Source of the DNA: Oscillospiraceae bacterium
Lineage (GTDB): Bacteria > Bacillota > Clostridia > Oscillospirales > Oscillospiraceae
Length of the DNA stretch: 13,975 bases
NCBI GenBank assembly: GCA_020025535.1
Contig: JAHHRY010000019.1
Span: forward strand, 1 to 13,975
Direction of reading: 5' to 3'
Positions 13,837 to 13,975 of this stretch are shown piece by piece (the first letter of the stretch is position 1; each line of letters begins with the position of its first letter). Under the pieces are notes generated by a model. That model saw nothing but the letters and a program-made list of their open reading frames with translations. It was not told where the DNA came from and made no database searches. A program made the position numbers and the translations under genes.

Positions 13837-13975
13837 TTATTTGCCCCTTTTGCATTTGCTTTTTTGAGCGTAGTAGGCAGAGCGTTTGGATAAGTACCTG
13901 GGACACTCCAGCACCTCAGTCCGAAAGCTCTGCTTGCAGTTGTTCACGCAGCTGCGGCAGAGGGGATTGTAGGTG
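13837..13975 (-). CDS. small Cys-rich protein, C-terminal part (5' end outside window)
   Basis: The frame is open from the right edge (first full codon ends at 13974) to TAA at 13837-13839, giving the last 45 residues. It has C6-x2-C9-x3-C13 (CRSCVNNCKQSFRTEVLECP) with a further Cys at 24, a possible zinc site, then a basic tail (Lys/Arg-rich, last ~15 residues). I recall similar short Cys-rich proteins in Firmicutes conjugative elements, of unknown role; this was not checked. It reads in the same direction as the other element genes. Confidence 0.5.
   Translation of the reverse strand, partial: TYNPLCRSCVNNCKQSFRTEVLECPRYLSKRSAYYAQKSKCKRGK

Larger units (their letters stand above)
10081..13975 (-). 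mobile_element. one end of an integrated mobilizable/conjugative element (serine-recombinase type)
   Basis: Six adjacent minus-strand genes have mobile-element functions: recombinase, TnpW-like, ParB-like, MobC-like, a damaged RepA and a Cys-rich small protein. The recombinase is at the chromosome-proximal end, as is usual for such elements. The exact left boundary is not visible; it is expected between 9979 and 10081. The right end lies outside the window, so size, attachment duplication and transfer ability are unknown. The recombinase plus TnpW-like pair recalls Tn4451-type transposons, while RepA and ParB-like genes recall larger gut Clostridia conjugative elements. Confidence 0.85.

Noticed and set aside
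1..13975. CRISPR array, insertion sequences, rRNA genes, riboswitches
   Set aside because: I saw no regularly spaced repeats, no IS transposase, no rRNA sequence and no long structured leader; the leaders before serC and rsmE are too short for a riboswitch or T-box.

Overview
The window looks like a chromosome segment from a spore-forming Clostridia (Firmicutes), probably an Oscillospiraceae-type gut anaerobe. The reasons are a one-chain pyruvate:ferredoxin oxidoreductase (strict anaerobe), SpoIIID (endospore formation), strong AGGAGG-type ribosome sites, consensus -35/-10 promoters, and a mobile element typical of gut Clostridia. The family placement is inference. nifJ, serC and serA have the strong codon bias of highly expressed genes; the tail-like gene and the mobile element do not.

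Layout. (1) 1-2088: the 3' part of nifJ, ending in a strong intrinsic terminator. (2) 2094-3276, minus strand: a lone phage-tail-fibre-like gene with its own terminator and no other phage genes nearby. (3) 3468-4848, minus: an AI-2E/PerM-family membrane protein with clear promoter and terminator. (4) 4893-5238: spoIIID, convergent with a 53-codon gene (5244-5405) whose product has a conserved-looking acidic C-terminus; the two appear to share one terminator. (5) 5479-8074: a serC-serA-rlmH operon with one promoter, which joins the first two steps of serine synthesis to a 23S rRNA methyltransferase. It converges on rsmE (8079-8810, minus) through a shared bidirectional terminator. (6) 8884-9044: a tRNA-Leu(GAG) gene with its own promoter, followed by a secreted CHAP-domain protein (9127-9978).

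(7) From about 10 kb to the right edge, all on the minus strand, lies one end of an integrated mobile element: a large serine recombinase (TnpX-like), a TnpW-like small protein, a ParB-like protein, a MobC-like relaxosome protein, a damaged RepA-type replication initiator, and the 3' end of a Cys-rich small protein. The genes are tightly packed (ATGA overlap, 11-bp gap), so they are probably co-transcribed toward the recombinase. No relaxase, ParA or coupling protein is visible in the window. The left boundary must lie between the CHAP stop (9978) and the recombinase stop (10081) or very close to it, but cannot be fixed because the other end is outside the window.

I do not see a clearly new defence or regulatory system. 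The observations most worth checking are the orphan tail-like gene, the unannotatable-by-length 53-aa gene, the long hairpin between tnpW and the recombinase, and the RepA gene broken at both its start and its end.
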